Shown: positions 34,698-44,346 of the stretch, piece after piece | Position numbering within the stretch: position 1 is the first letter of the stretch | Layout: each line of letters begins with the position of its first letter | Assembly (NCBI GenBank): GCA_963585895.1 | Contig: OY757921.1 | Span: forward strand, 50,933,949-50,997,948 | Length of the DNA stretch: 64,000 nucleotides | Source of the DNA: Sepioteuthis lessoniana | Lineage: Eukaryota; Mollusca; Cephalopoda; Myopsida; Loliginidae | Reading direction: 5' to 3' | The notes under the pieces: generated by a model | Databases searched by the model: none | Seen by the model: the letters and a program-made list of their open reading frames with translations, nothing else | What the model was told of the DNA's origin: nothing | Program-made: the position numbers and the translations under genes

Positions 34698-34952
34698 GGG
34701 ACCAAAGAAAACAGCACGGCAGAGTTAGAGGAACAGAAAATACACTTTAATCGCAGTTTGAAACAAAATGGCCTGAGTACTGATCTTTTACTTCAATGCA
34801 CACACGAAATTAAGTATTGCGTTAAACAAGTTGTTCGACGGGCGTACGAATTGGAAGGACAAAATTTAGCTTCACTTGTTGCAAGTATGGCGAAGGTGTT
34901 GGCGTTGGGCTGGAAACAGAAGAAAAAGCGTGAACGAACTATGCTACATTAA
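34698..34952 (+). CDS. Possible exon or element ORF, unidentified
   Basis: An open frame runs from just after a stop at 34695 to the TAA at 34950-34952, 84 codons. It contains ELEEQKIHFNRSLKQNGL, then a Lys/Arg-rich C-terminus (WKQKKKRERT). Amino-acid use looks more balanced than in nearby AT-rich frames. No family is recognised, no Met occurs near the start, and the upstream AG lacks a strong pyrimidine tract. It could be the remains of a transposon protein or chance. Confidence 0.25.
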   Translation, partial: GTKENSTAELEEQKIHFNRSLKQNGLSTDLLLQCTHEIKYCVKQVVRRAYELEGQNLASLVASMAKVLALGWKQKKKRERTMLH

Positions 34953-34999
34953 ACTAGTAATGTAATCTGTAAAAAAATGCATGAAAACTGATCTACTGC

Positions 35000-35002
<3 letters not shown>

Positions 35003-35044
<42 letters not shown>
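35003..35044. repeat. (TA)n microsatellite
   Basis: About 20 TA units. Confidence 0.95.
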
Positions 35045-35047
<3 letters not shown>

Positions 35048-35049
35048 GT

Positions 35050-35550
35050 GTGTGCTTGACGTTTTTTGTGTGTATGTATATTCCACATGAATTCATTCAC
35101 TGATTTTTTTGGGTGGAAAATGTATTGCCATTTTCGTTTTGAAATTGTAACTTTTTTCTTCGTGATATTTAGATAATGGATGACAACATCAACTTGAATC
35201 ATCCGTTCATGTTTTTGCTAATGTCTTCAACCAGGGAGGTTTATGATATTTACCTTTTCTAATAAGTTTTTGTTTTCTTGGCTTCATTTGTATATTTAGA
35301 TTTTAGATTTTTATTCAGGTTTCTAAATTAATGGCTTTTCTGCTGCGAAACATTTTTCCCAGACGTTTTCGAAAGAAGAATTTAAGGCTTTTCAATGAAC
35401 AGACAACTATTCCCGTCAACGACTTTTTGTAAATGTACGTATTGATTTTTCATTTGTTTGCTTATTTATCTATCTATCTATCGTACTAATTAATGATTGA
35501 ATTTGTTAAGGGCTTGTATGATCGGTAGTTCCTTTTCTCCTCTTTCTCTT
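35050..35550. other. Unassigned spacer
   Basis: No supported feature apart from a short (ATCT)n run at about 35468-35482. Confidence 0.4.
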
Positions 35551-35556
35551 TCTCTT

Positions 35557-35557
<1 letters not shown>

Positions 35558-35591
<34 letters not shown>

Positions 35592-35599
35592 CGAGCAAG

Positions 35600-35641
<42 letters not shown>
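35558..35641. repeat. (TA)n(GA)n microsatellites
   Basis: TA tract passing into GA tracts with a short 'gcgagcaagcac' interruption. Confidence 0.95.
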
Positions 35642-35643
<2 letters not shown>

Positions 35644-35746
35644 GGCAAAAATGGGTCTCGTTGATTTTTTTCAATTTTTTAAAATGACACTTTCGTACGT
35701 AAAATTTGAGATTTTAAATAGAATATTTTTCTGTTTTGAGAACCTG

Positions 35747-35747
<1 letters not shown>

Positions 35748-35801
<54 letters not shown>
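35748..35801. repeat. (TAA)n microsatellite at a LINE-R 5' junction
   Basis: Eighteen TAA units. LINE-R sequence begins at once after it. Confidence 0.97.
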
Positions 35802-35802
<1 letters not shown>

Positions 35803-36250
35803 GACACAACAGCAGATGTAGATTATGTGGTGATAGAGACGAAATCACCAATCCCATAGTCATCGAATGCAGCAAATTAAAAAGTATTTTGCAAGAAATT
35901 TCAATTTGACCACACGAACAAATGGTATATGCACAACTCAAACCCTTTCCAAGACAATGATACGCACAAACTCCTCTGGGATTTTGACATACCAACGGAT
36001 CATCTAATCTCAGTCAGATGACCAGGCCTTATAATAATCAACAACAAAGCAAACTTGTAAAATTGAGGTCTTTTCTGTCCCGACTGACCAGAGAGTAAAA
36101 TTAAAAGAAATTGAACAGAAGGATAAATAGGACTTAGAAATAAGAGGACGATGGGGGACCATCCAAACTACTACATTATTGAGATTGGCCAGAATACTGT
36201 GGAGAATCCTGGAGACTTGAGGAAACTTAAATAGACCTGCTTTTGTTATA
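35802..36250 (+). mobile_element. LINE-R fragment, copy epsilon
   Basis: Starts in the CCHC knuckle (CRLCGDRDEITNPIVIECSKL, complete Cys/Cys/His/Cys pattern), then WDFDIPTDHLI-like and the endonuclease block with stops, ending in the terminal block (RILWRILET-like) near 36215. Antisense open frames of up to 154 codons here are not genes. 5' truncated directly at the TAA repeat. Confidence 0.8.
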
Positions 36251-36284
36251 TTTTGACCTTTTGACCTGGCCAAAAATTCCATTC

Positions 36285-36460
36285 CAAGGTGATGCACCGG
36301 AAGGAGGTGACACATTCTAATGGCAGTTATGAGAGGAAATCGTGTGGGCAGAAATTGGCTGATGAAATGGGATGAGCTAAAAAATTCCCATGGTACACTC
36401 ATAGACTGATGCACTGGAAGAGAGTGACCTCTGAACTGCATGACAGTTATTTCCGTTTGA
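36285..36460. repeat. Two diverged direct repeats of about 45 bp
   Basis: 'gatgcaccggaaggaggtga' at 36291 and 'gatgcactggaagagagtga' at 36409 begin similar blocks, each followed by 'cagttat'. Origin unknown. Confidence 0.5.
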
Positions 36461-36499
36461 TGACGATTAAACACTCGATTTCAAAGATCGAGTAGGCGT

Positions 36500-36830
36500 C
36501 GAACGATTATATAACTCAGTTGAGTTCGACGAGCCAGTTGAGTTGCAGACAGTTGGAGTGAGATGTGGTAGGGAAAGCCACACCAGGCCGAAGGTGATTG
36601 GGGCCCTGATGAATTGGGGTCCAGGGAAGATGCTGATAAGATGCAGTATCGTTTCGGCCGATATATCCTCCGGCCTTCTTCAGGTGTTTGTCGAACTTGG
36701 GAACCTTCACGGAACTTCGAACTACGTCCTTTATTGTTTTGTTACTCGCCTGTAATGATGATTGAACCTGCAACCCCCAGATAATTGTCTCCTTAGAATC
36801 TAAGGGAACCAACGCCTATAACCGTTACAT
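36500..36830 (-). mobile_element. Penelope-like pLTR fragment
   Basis: The reverse strand carries a motif typical of PLE terminal repeats: CTGAAGA (36683-36677), a 5-bp stem GGCCG (36675-36671) / CGGCC (36660-36656) and GAAA (36655-36652). No PLE protein remains; a 98-codon reverse open frame is not similar to PLE proteins. It lies between two LINE-R copies. Confidence 0.55.
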
Positions 36831-36939
36831 GTGTCCTGCAGGACAATTCAGAGTGAATTTTTGGGACTTATAAACTTCATGTTCTTACTTGACTAGAATT
36901 ACTACTATTATGTATGATTTTTTTACCTGTGCTGAAGAA

Positions 36940-37397
36940 CCCCTGAAGAGTAATATTCACAAATTCTTCTGGGACTTTGAGATACAAACGGTTCACTTAT
37001 AGTGATCAACAAAAAAGAGAGAACTTACAGAATTGTGGACTTGGCTTTCCCAGCGGACCACAGAGTAAAATTGAAAGAAAGCGAAAAGAGGGAAAAGTAC
37101 CTCGGTCTTGCAAGGGAATTGAAAAAGCTGTGGGATATTAAAGTGTCTGTCGTACCAATTATAATTGGTGCTCTTGGTACCGTCACCAAAGGGTTGGTAC
37201 AATGACTGGAGGACTTGGAAATAACGATACGGGTGGAGACTGTCCAAACTCCAGCATTATTGAGATAGGTCAGAATACTGAAAAGAATCCTGGAGACTTA
37301 AGGAGACTTGCTGTCACTCAATCTCCAGTGAAATACCGTGAGCTGACGCTGATATAAAAAACTATCAACGAGTAACATAATAATAATAATAACAAAA
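36940..37397 (+). mobile_element. LINE-R 3' end, copy zeta (best endonuclease region)
   Basis: HKFFWDFEIQTVHL, then after a short deletion an open stretch (37002-37205) with VINKKERTYRIVDLAFPADHRVKLKESEKREKYL in its first half and ALGTVTKGLVQ at its end. The IVD..P..RVK pattern is the C-terminal endonuclease-type block of these LINEs. Downstream come ILKRILET-like residues, 3' untranslated sequence and a (TAA)n tail at about 37379-37394. The PD pair expected upstream is lost in the deletion. Confidence 0.85.
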
Positions 37398-37559
37398 TAC
37401 CAATTGTTTAAATTGAAAATGTCACCGAAAAAGAAATATTTTCAATTTAATAAAAAATGAAAAAAAACAACAACAAACAATGTAGAAGAATAAAGAGGAG
37501 GCTATATAAATTCATTTTTGATATAATAAATCATGAAACTTACTGACATCTTTATTTGG

Positions 37560-38460
37560 TGTGAAGTGAATGAGCCTACGTTTCACAAAGACCAGTTCTA
37601 CAACTATAAAAATGGGTTCTGGTTATCCAAAACCTCTCATGAAAAGAGATGACCCAGAAATAAAATTTGCTGCTAACAGAAACAAAAAGAAACTCCTGAA
37701 ACACTGCGATCAAGAGTTCAAAACTAATGATTGGAAGACATTATCTTGAAGAACTATCGCAAGAAAGCTCAACAAAAATGAAATTATATCAAAAATATGC
37801 GCAAAGAAGCCTTTTTTTATCAAAAAGAAAGGACAGCCAGCATTTTGCAGTAGAATATTGTAATTTTCATACAACATGGTTTAAGAAGCGTAATATGGTC
37901 AAACCTATCAAGATTTTGCCTTAATAGTAATGATCGTTGTCATAAAACATCAGTAATGATCGTTGTCATAAAACATCAGTTGAAAAATTATTTCCAGAGT
38001 CTGAAAACAATAGTTAGACATGGAGTTAGGAAGCTAAGTCAATATGACTAACATATTAATGCTAAAGAAAACATTCAAAAAATTTTTGAGCAAGGACTAC
38101 AACTAACTATAAGCAGGCTGTTTCTTTCGGTAAATCGAGTAGATCATTTTTCAACATGATAACACACCTTTTCATTCTGCTAAATTAACAAAAAGTGTTT
38201 TTCTGAAAACTCATTACCAGTTATGCTCTGGCCTTGAAAAAGTTCAGATTTAAATCCAACTGCAAAACGAAAGTAAGAAGTTCTCTAATGAAGGTATGCT
38301 GTGGAAACCAATTAAGAAGGAATTTTAAAAGACTTCTATTGAATAATGTAAGAAACTGATAGACAGCAGGACTAAAAGAATTGCTTGCTCCTAATAATTC
38401 CAGTTTAAGCCATCTCATATTAAAAAGGACTTAGTAAATAAACATTAAATTTTCTGTTTT
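37560..38460 (+). mobile_element. Tc1-like transposon remnant
   Basis: Decayed transposase: RRTIARKLNKNEI and AKKPFFIKKKGQPAF (DNA-binding region), a degraded middle, then FQHDNTPFHSAKLTK (second catalytic Asp region) at about 38150 and CKKLIDSRTKRI near 38345, the typical Tc1 C-terminus. Stops and shifts throughout; the catalytic Glu region is not recognisable. A 26-bp unit is exactly duplicated in tandem (37926-37951, 37952-37977). Terminal inverted repeats were not resolved. Confidence 0.75.
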
Positions 38461-38536
38461 GTATTTTTATTAGGCAAACAGATTATTCTTCAATTTATTT
38501 ATGAATATGACCCATGCTCATTTTACCAACCAGTAT

Positions 38537-38577
38537 ATGTGTGTGTATGTGTGTGAGTGTGTGTGTGTGTGTGTGTG
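38537..38577. repeat. (TG)n microsatellite
   Basis: About 20 TG units with minor interruptions. Confidence 0.93.
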
Positions 38578-38961
38578 GTATATGGGTGTGCGAATGCGAG
38601 AAGTGTAATAGTTATCGGTGAGTCAGGTTCAAATTTAGGACGATGTTAGCGTTGACTTCATACTAAAATCCTTTACAAAGACATGAGCTCATCCTGACTG
38701 AGAAAATATTTGGGCAAAATGGGCTCTTTCAGATAACTAGTCAAGGAAAGAAACAAATTTAACTCCCCAATCACCATTTAATACTGCATTACACTACCTG
38801 AGAGAAGATTTGAGTCCAGTTGTGGATGGGAAAATGTGGCATCCTCCATGATATATATATACATATATATATATATATGAGATATTTTTGAATAAAAACA
38901 TGTAATTTGAAAATTTAACATTTTAAAGCTGCTCTGCTTTAAAAGAAAAGTTCCTTTTTAA

Positions 38962-39312
38962 TTATGATTTTGGTAAAAAAGATTTGTGATAGACCGACAC
39001 ACACATACACACACACACATGCTCAGTTATTGATAAACAGGTATAAAACGAATGAAAGAAAAAGACTAAAGAATCCAAATCATCATTTCCTTTTCCGTCG
39101 ATCAAAAATGTCAGATCTTTCATCAAAAAGTTAAAAACCGTCTTGTGTCGACAATTAGGGTTGCTGATGGTTTCGTTCGGAAATGGCCGAATATCAACGC
39201 TGCAAATACCACCGGTGATGCATGACAAGAACACATCACCGAGGAGTTTTATGAAAAGAATGTCAATGTCACCCTGGGGTTTCATCTGCAGAAAATTTAC
39301 AACCGAATAGAT
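38962..39312 (-). CDS. Candidate exon, unidentified, reverse strand
   Basis: On the reverse strand an acceptor-like 'tgttgttccag' precedes 39312, after a pyrimidine-rich stretch. An open frame then continues in phase to 38962: QMKPQGDIDILFIKLLGDVFL, CSVDIRPFPNETISNPNCR, FLMKDLTFLIDGKGNDDL. Composition is protein-like up to about 39030; beyond that the frame enters a CA repeat. No family is recognised and the donor or true stop is unknown. Confidence 0.3.
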   Translation of the reverse strand: MYSVVNFLQMKPQGDIDILFIKLLGDVFLSCITGGICSVDIRPFPNETISNPNCRHKTVFNFLMKDLTFLIDGKGNDDLDSLVFFFHSFYTCLSITEHVCVCMCVSVYHKSFLPKS

Positions 39313-39568
39313 CTGGAACAACATTTAAGTTTTCATATACCAACTGATAAAAGAAAGAATTCAGACTCATCTTTGAAAACTTCAGTGAAAGAAGTGTAAC
39401 GTAAACAAAAGCCTTAATGGATAGCTACTCTCTTTCTCTCTCTCTAAATATATATATACAGTTAGAAATTGCTTCTGGTACCATGATCATCTATTCGTCA
39501 GATGATCTTAATGATTTTAGAATTTTAGATTTTAAACCAGCTATTCAGTAGATACATTGAGTTAGTTC

Positions 39569-39570
<2 letters not shown>

Positions 39571-39609
<39 letters not shown>
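39571..39609. repeat. (TA)n microsatellite, mariner target
   Basis: TA tract immediately before a mariner copy; a matching tract follows the copy at 40613. Confidence 0.95.
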
Positions 39610-39610
<1 letters not shown>

Positions 39611-40609
39611 TAAAGCCTTCAATAAGTTTCCGGAATTTTTTGTACAGGCATTTAAAATTGTCGTATACTCTTGAAAATTCAGTATGTTATTGATGATGAG
39701 AGGTGTGGGAGGAATAAGGAAGTAAGAACACAAAAGAATTTCATAGATAAGGATCGTCGTGTGTCTATAGATAAAATAAGTGCACAGTTTAATGTCAGTG
39801 TGGGAACTGTACACACAATTATTCGCGAAGGACTGAAGATGCGGAAGATTTGCACGAAGTTTGTCCCAAGAATGCTAAGAAAATATCAGAAAGAAAAACG
39901 TTGTCATGACAGCAGGGGTATGCTCGAGCTGATCAATTCAGATCACGCAGTTCTTGATGTTCTGGTGACCTGCGATGAAAGCTGGATCTACTGTATTGAC
40001 CAGAGACCAAGAGACAGAGTTCCTAGTGGATACATGCTGGCTCTCCCAGACCCAAGAAGGCCAGACAGAGCAAATCCACCCACAAAATTTTGATGATCCC
40101 TTTTTTTGACAGCACTGGCATGATCTACATGCACTCGGTTCCCACTGGACTGACAGACAACAAGGAATACTATGTTGAGGTTTTAAGGGAGGTTCAGGAA
40201 GAGATTCCGTCTGAAGATGCCAGCAATCTTCAAATCGTGTCAGTGGCATTTCCACCAGGACAATGCACCAGTCCACAACTCCATCCTCGTCACAGACTAT
40301 TTGACCAAGATGGACATCAAGACAGTTCCTCACCCTCCCTATAGTCCAGACCTTGCTCCCTGTGACTTTGATTATTCCCTAAGCTCAAAGATAAACTTAG
40401 AGGCTGTCGCTATGAGACAGTTGAGGAGACGAAGGTCATTGACACGCTCACACACGAGGACTTCCATGGGGCCTTCTAGAAGTTTTTGGAACGGTACAAC
40501 AAGTGCATTTTAGCCAAAGGAGATTACTTCGAAGCGGAACTTGAGTTTCATGTGTGTACTATCAATAAAAGTGCCCATACAAAAAAAGTCTGGAAACTTA
40601 TTATGTGCT

Positions 40610-40612
<3 letters not shown>
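39610..40612 (+). mobile_element. Mariner (lineage 1), copy 3, N-terminal deletion
   Basis: About 1003 bp between TA tracts. The first 80 bases match copy 2 and then jump to DERCGRNKEVRTQKNF, so the first helix-turn-helix is deleted. It keeps INKISAQF-like and SVGTVHTII (second helix-turn-helix), CDESWIY (first catalytic Asp, about 39971), HQDNAPVH (second, about 40258) and SPDLAPCD (third), the last pair 34 residues apart. Frames change near 40093 and 40210. All three catalytic Asp codons survive but in different frames, so it is inactive. Confidence 0.9.

Positions 40613-40645
<33 letters not shown>
40613..40645. repeat. (TA)n microsatellite
   Basis: TA tract between mariner copy 3 and SINE-D. 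Confidence 0.94.
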
Positions 40646-40646
<1 letters not shown>

Positions 40647-40648
<2 letters not shown>

Positions 40649-40905
40649 TTGGCGATCGTACGCGAGGAAAACACAGAGACTCCCTTTTCAATCGCAACTA
40701 CATCAAGGTCTAGAGAAGGGCGTTACTCCTTTCGCTTGATTACTACTCTTTACCCTTGATTCCTACCTTATAATGCTGAGTGTTAAGCAAGGCGGCATCA
40801 AATAGCATTTTTCAAGTCTTTGATATGACTCAATCTAGGATTGAACCCTAGTCACACGGGCCGGTGAAGAACACTCTATCCACTAGACTAATGGACCGAA
40901 AATTG
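40647..40905 (-). mobile_element. SINE-D, tRNA-derived
   Basis: Reverse-strand copy. The tRNA-like head is at 40820-40905: complement of the A-box region 'tagtctagtggatagagtg' and B box 'ggttcaatcct'. The body (40650-40815) has 'aacactcagcattataagg' and ends in 'cgatcgccaacta'. Same order as the copies at 56.9, 59.9 and 62.3 kb. Confidence 0.85.
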
Positions 40906-41028
40906 TTATATAAACGTTTTTCTTAAATCCAGGAAGTGCTCACTCAGAGTTTCATCTGAGGATTTAATTTTTTTTAGATTCATGAAACTTTTAGCTACGA
41001 GGCAGACATAAGGGAGTGAGCTTTCTTT

Positions 41029-41033
<5 letters not shown>

Positions 41034-41086
<53 letters not shown>
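41034..41086. repeat. (TA)n microsatellite
   Basis: About 26 TA units. Confidence 0.96.
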
Positions 41087-41088
<2 letters not shown>

Positions 41089-41089
41089 T

Positions 41090-41825
41090 GTGGTATCGAA
41101 AATTTTGCGCAGTGGAAATTAAGAAATAAGACAAAGGAAACCGACTACCCGGGCTCAGACGTTTCGGTCAATTCACGCTGAAAGTTCCTACTAGATCAAA
41201 GCGATTAAACATAATAAGCTTGTTCTGTGCTAAGATGCTTACTAAATTGCAGTTCGGAGGGCCCATGGAAATAACAAATAATACATACATGATTGCTTGA
41301 ATAGCTAAAAATATTTTTTTTTTATCCCGTAATTTATATCTGAGCAAAATGATTTATAAAAACAATGATATTTAATTTTCTGTTTTCATATATTTTGATA
41401 ATAAAAATCCGCTCTTTATTCTTTCAACTTTCCAGCCACTCCCCTGGTAACACCTGCAGGGCTAAGTTTATAACTTGGTGCATGAGGTGCTTCAAAAGAG
41501 AAATGCCAAATGGATCAAGCAATTTTTGACGGTCATGCATGTGTCTTGATTTGTGCATATCACATTACCATATAATAAATTCATTTCAAATCTCACTTGA
41601 CGAGACGACAGATAATTCCATACTTTTTCGCACCTCCAACCCAAATTTTGTTTCGTCACCCTCCTTATAAGCTTCCTTTTTCCTACATGCTCCCTTCTTC
41701 CCCTCCCAGCTTTTCCTCCTTTCTTTTTCTCCTTACCATCATGTTTAAGACGACTCCCTCATCTTCTTTCTATTTTCTTAGACTGTAACTATATTTTTAA
41801 CTGGAACTGAGACACACACGTTTGA
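41090..41825. other. Unassigned spacer
   Basis: AT-rich with a C/T-rich part (41640-41730). No gene or repeat family recognised. Confidence 0.4.
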
Positions 41826-41831
41826 TAGTTT

Positions 41832-42024
41832 CCTTTTTTTTTTTTTTGTTTAATGGCCTATCAACTATTTTTGCTTCTTAAATGCCAAAGCCATCCTTTT
41901 AGAAGACGAGTAATTGTATTATTTAACCCATATCTGAGGGAATAAGAGAGTTCATACTTTTCCCAAGGGTATTGAAAGTAAAAGTGAACGTAATAGGGCA
42001 GCAGGAGTTTGAACAAGCTTAACT
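41832..42024 (-). mobile_element. SINE-B, left member of inverted pair
   Basis: Begins with a T run (complement of a poly-A tail), then the tail complement (taatggcctatcaac), the body and a partial head (ggagtttgaac). The A-box part is missing where it meets the second copy. Confidence 0.8.
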
Positions 42025-42242
42025 TACTATAATGTCAGTATAAAAGCGCTGGACTGGGGAATCGTAGTAGCGAGATCGAACTCCAGACGCTCTGTCACGT
42101 TCACTTTCGGAAAAATATTCTTGGAAAGGTATAAACCCCCTTATACTCTTAGGTATGGTTTAAATAGTAACTATACTGTTCTTCTAGAAGGATGGCTTTG
42201 TCATTGAATAACCTATGGAGGTTGATATGCCATTAAACACAG
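42025..42242 (+). mobile_element. SINE-B, right member of inverted pair
   Basis: Head with 'agcgctggactgggga' and B box 'gatcgaactcc', then the body and the tail ggaggttgatatgccattaaac. It lies head to head with the previous copy, giving an inverted repeat of about 190 bp arms. Confidence 0.85.
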
Positions 42243-42388
42243 TCCAGTACGTTTGTTACTAAGCCACGGAGACTTTCACCCTCGTACAATTGGTGTGTAG
42301 TTTTTTATCTATAAACTAGTTGAAACTATGGAAATTCAACAGGATCTACATACAAAGAGGAAAAAAGAGAGTCTTTTTTGTGTCTCAG

Positions 42389-42425
42389 AGAGAGAGAGAG
42401 AGAGAGAAATAGAGAGAGAGAGAGA
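42389..42425. repeat. (GA)n microsatellite
   Basis: Two GA runs split by 'aatag'. Confidence 0.92.
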
Positions 42426-42591
42426 TTTCTTAGGTATGCAAGTAAGTGAGGAAAGCAAAATCTAATATTAAAAAAAAAATATGATAAAATCCTGTTCCCA
42501 AACTGGGAAGTAAATTTTTTATTGAATGAATGGCTAGACAAATTAAAACTAATATCATTCATCTTCATTTACCAATGTTTTCGTCATCCGG

Positions 42592-42633
42592 TTTACTAAC
42601 TCAAATTCTGTAACCTCAATTTTCTCTGTGTAG
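42592..42633 (+). promoter_or_regulatory. Candidate intron 3' end (branch point and acceptor)
   Basis: TTTACTAAC (42592-42600) matches the strong branch-point consensus, followed by a pyrimidine-rich stretch and 'tttctctgtgtag' ending at 42633. Spacing of about 34 bases from branch A to AG is normal. It directly precedes an open reading frame. Confidence 0.5.
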
Positions 42634-42905
42634 CTAATGAACGTACGAAGTTTTTCAAAGACGCAGGATTTTCTTTGTCCCATTCATCAGACTATTTCCA
42701 ACCTTTTCTTGTCTCAGCAACAGGTCTGCACAACCCAGATCACATGAATATCGATCAACCTTCCTTGATTTACAGCGAACTGCTATGTACATACTTGGTC
42801 ATCACCGATATGCCTGCTGGCGTTCCACTGACTTTTATTGAAAGTGATGACGAATCGAGAAATGGTAGACAGCAAAAACAATTAAATTCACGGTTGAGAG
42901 AATAG
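42634..42905 (+). CDS. Candidate terminal exon of an unidentified protein
   Basis: Entering in phase after the acceptor at 42633, the frame stays open for 89 codons to TAG at 42903-42905. It reads NERTKFFKDAGFSLSHSSDY, then SATGLHNPDHMNIDQPSLIY, TYLVITDMPAGVPLTFIESD, and ends with a charged, Gln/Arg-rich tail (NGRQQKQLNSRLRE). No low-complexity or transposon signature. I do not recognise the family. No AATAAA was found soon after. Host exon is the best guess; a fragment of an unknown element remains possible. Confidence 0.45.
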
Positions 42906-42909
42906 CTAT

Positions 42910-43165
42910 GTCATATATATATTTATCTTTTTATTCTCTTGGTTGTCCATATCCTCACCTCTGCTTCTGAAGTATAATTGCGATACACCTTGTAATATAT
43001 GATGATTTCACAGGCCATGTTTATTGATTCTCATTTTATTTGCAGTTATTATTTACAATGCTTTATTTAGTCGGGGACTCAGGCCTCCAGTTGCTTGTAA
43101 TGCATCCATGAATATATCTGTTCTCCCCTCCATTTATGGGTAAATAATAGGACTGACTGAATTAT
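42910..43165. other. Possible 3' untranslated region or spacer
   Basis: AT-rich sequence after the candidate exon; no clear poly-A signal seen. Confidence 0.3.
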
Positions 43166-43295
43166 AATTCCTTCGCCTAGTAAGCAATGTAAGGGAAGGA
43201 AAACTGAATTCAAACGAGATATACTGCGCTGAAAGATTGATCTTGTGCCTCATTCTGCTAGTGGAGGGATTGGTAAATACATATTGTGCCTGCTA
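43165..43295 (+). repeat. Dispersed repeat family F
   Basis: 'aaactgaattcaaacgaga', 'gatcttgtgcctcattctgc', 'tagtggagggattggtaaatac' match the copies at 1.2 and 26.4 kb. Confidence 0.5.
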
Positions 43296-43339
43296 TTTCT
43301 AAGCACCCATCTAAATAATGTTGCTTAACTTTGTGATAT

Positions 43340-44015
43340 GATTGGTTGGGTTTTATGGCATATCAACCTTTGTAAATTATTTAACGCGAAATCCATTTTT
43401 ACGTAAATAATCAGTTCTATTACAAACAATTCAGTTTAGCATAAGCACGCAGTTTAATTGTGAAAAACATTTTATTTCAAACTATTCAGTTTAGTCAAGC
43501 AGTTCTAATTCAGCTACTTATAGTATAAGTACAGATTTTGTTTACACACAGTTAAATGTCAAAACAGTTCCATGTTAAACAATTACGTTTAGTGTAAATA
43601 CAGTTTCATTGTAAAAACAACAACAAAAAAAAAAAAAAAAAAAGGTCCATTTCAAATAATTCAATTCAGCATCAGCACGCAGTTTAAATGTACAGTTTAA
43701 CTGTCAATAACTTTTCTATTTCAAGCTATTCAGTTTAGTCAAACAATTCAGTTTAGCATAAGTATGCCGTTAGTTCTATTTAGTCAATAGATAGGGCCCT
43801 ATCAGGTGTTACGACGCCGGGCCAGAGTGGACCTGGGAGCAATGGCAATGAAGGAGTGCTCTGCATTCCCCAAAGCCCCCGCATCACTGGAACCTCACAA
43901 TCAGATTGTTTAGTATCATATCCAGGACATTCATTGGGGATGGGGTCTTACCCCTCTGCTGAGGTGAAGCCTGTGTATTCTACAGATCCAGCCGACTGGG
44001 CAATTGTGATATGGT
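43340..44015 (-). mobile_element. Family A retroposon, longest copy
   Basis: Tail complement at 43350-43400, then five or more subrepeats (43405-43785), one broken by an A run at 43626-43644, then the conserved block at 43790-44015 ending 'cagccgactgggcaattg'. The subrepeat number differs from the copies at 9.2 and 18.7 kb. Confidence 0.8.
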
Positions 44016-44346
44016 AGGAACTAGTCTTTTAAATGCATTGAATGTAATCGGCTTCTGTTTATAGTTTAATATGATACACTGTCACATAAGAGATCAGTGA
44101 TATCTATTTTTGAGATGTTGTGTAACATTCATAATAAGTCATGAGAGGAAAATACAAAGGATAAATCGGTATAATTGACGGTTGCTGAACTCGGGGTCAA
44201 TCTGAGACCACGGCTCCCATTGGATGGTTTTAGTCAGGTGACCAAAACAGATCTAAAATTAGGATGAGATGTTAAATGTTCCATCATGCTCCTCGTAAAG
44301 TGTAAGCAGGTATTAATCAAAAGTCTCGAATGTGACGAGGAAATAT

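Noticed and set aside
36010..36474. 154-codon reverse-strand open frame
   Set aside because: It is antisense to LINE-R copy epsilon, whose forward strand carries the recognisable CCHC and terminal blocks.
36516..36812. 98-codon reverse-strand protein
   Set aside because: It spans the ribozyme-like part of a Penelope pLTR, which is non-coding in that family, and shows no PLE protein motif.
39938..40333. 131-codon reverse-strand open frame
   Set aside because: Antisense shadow of the mariner transposase.
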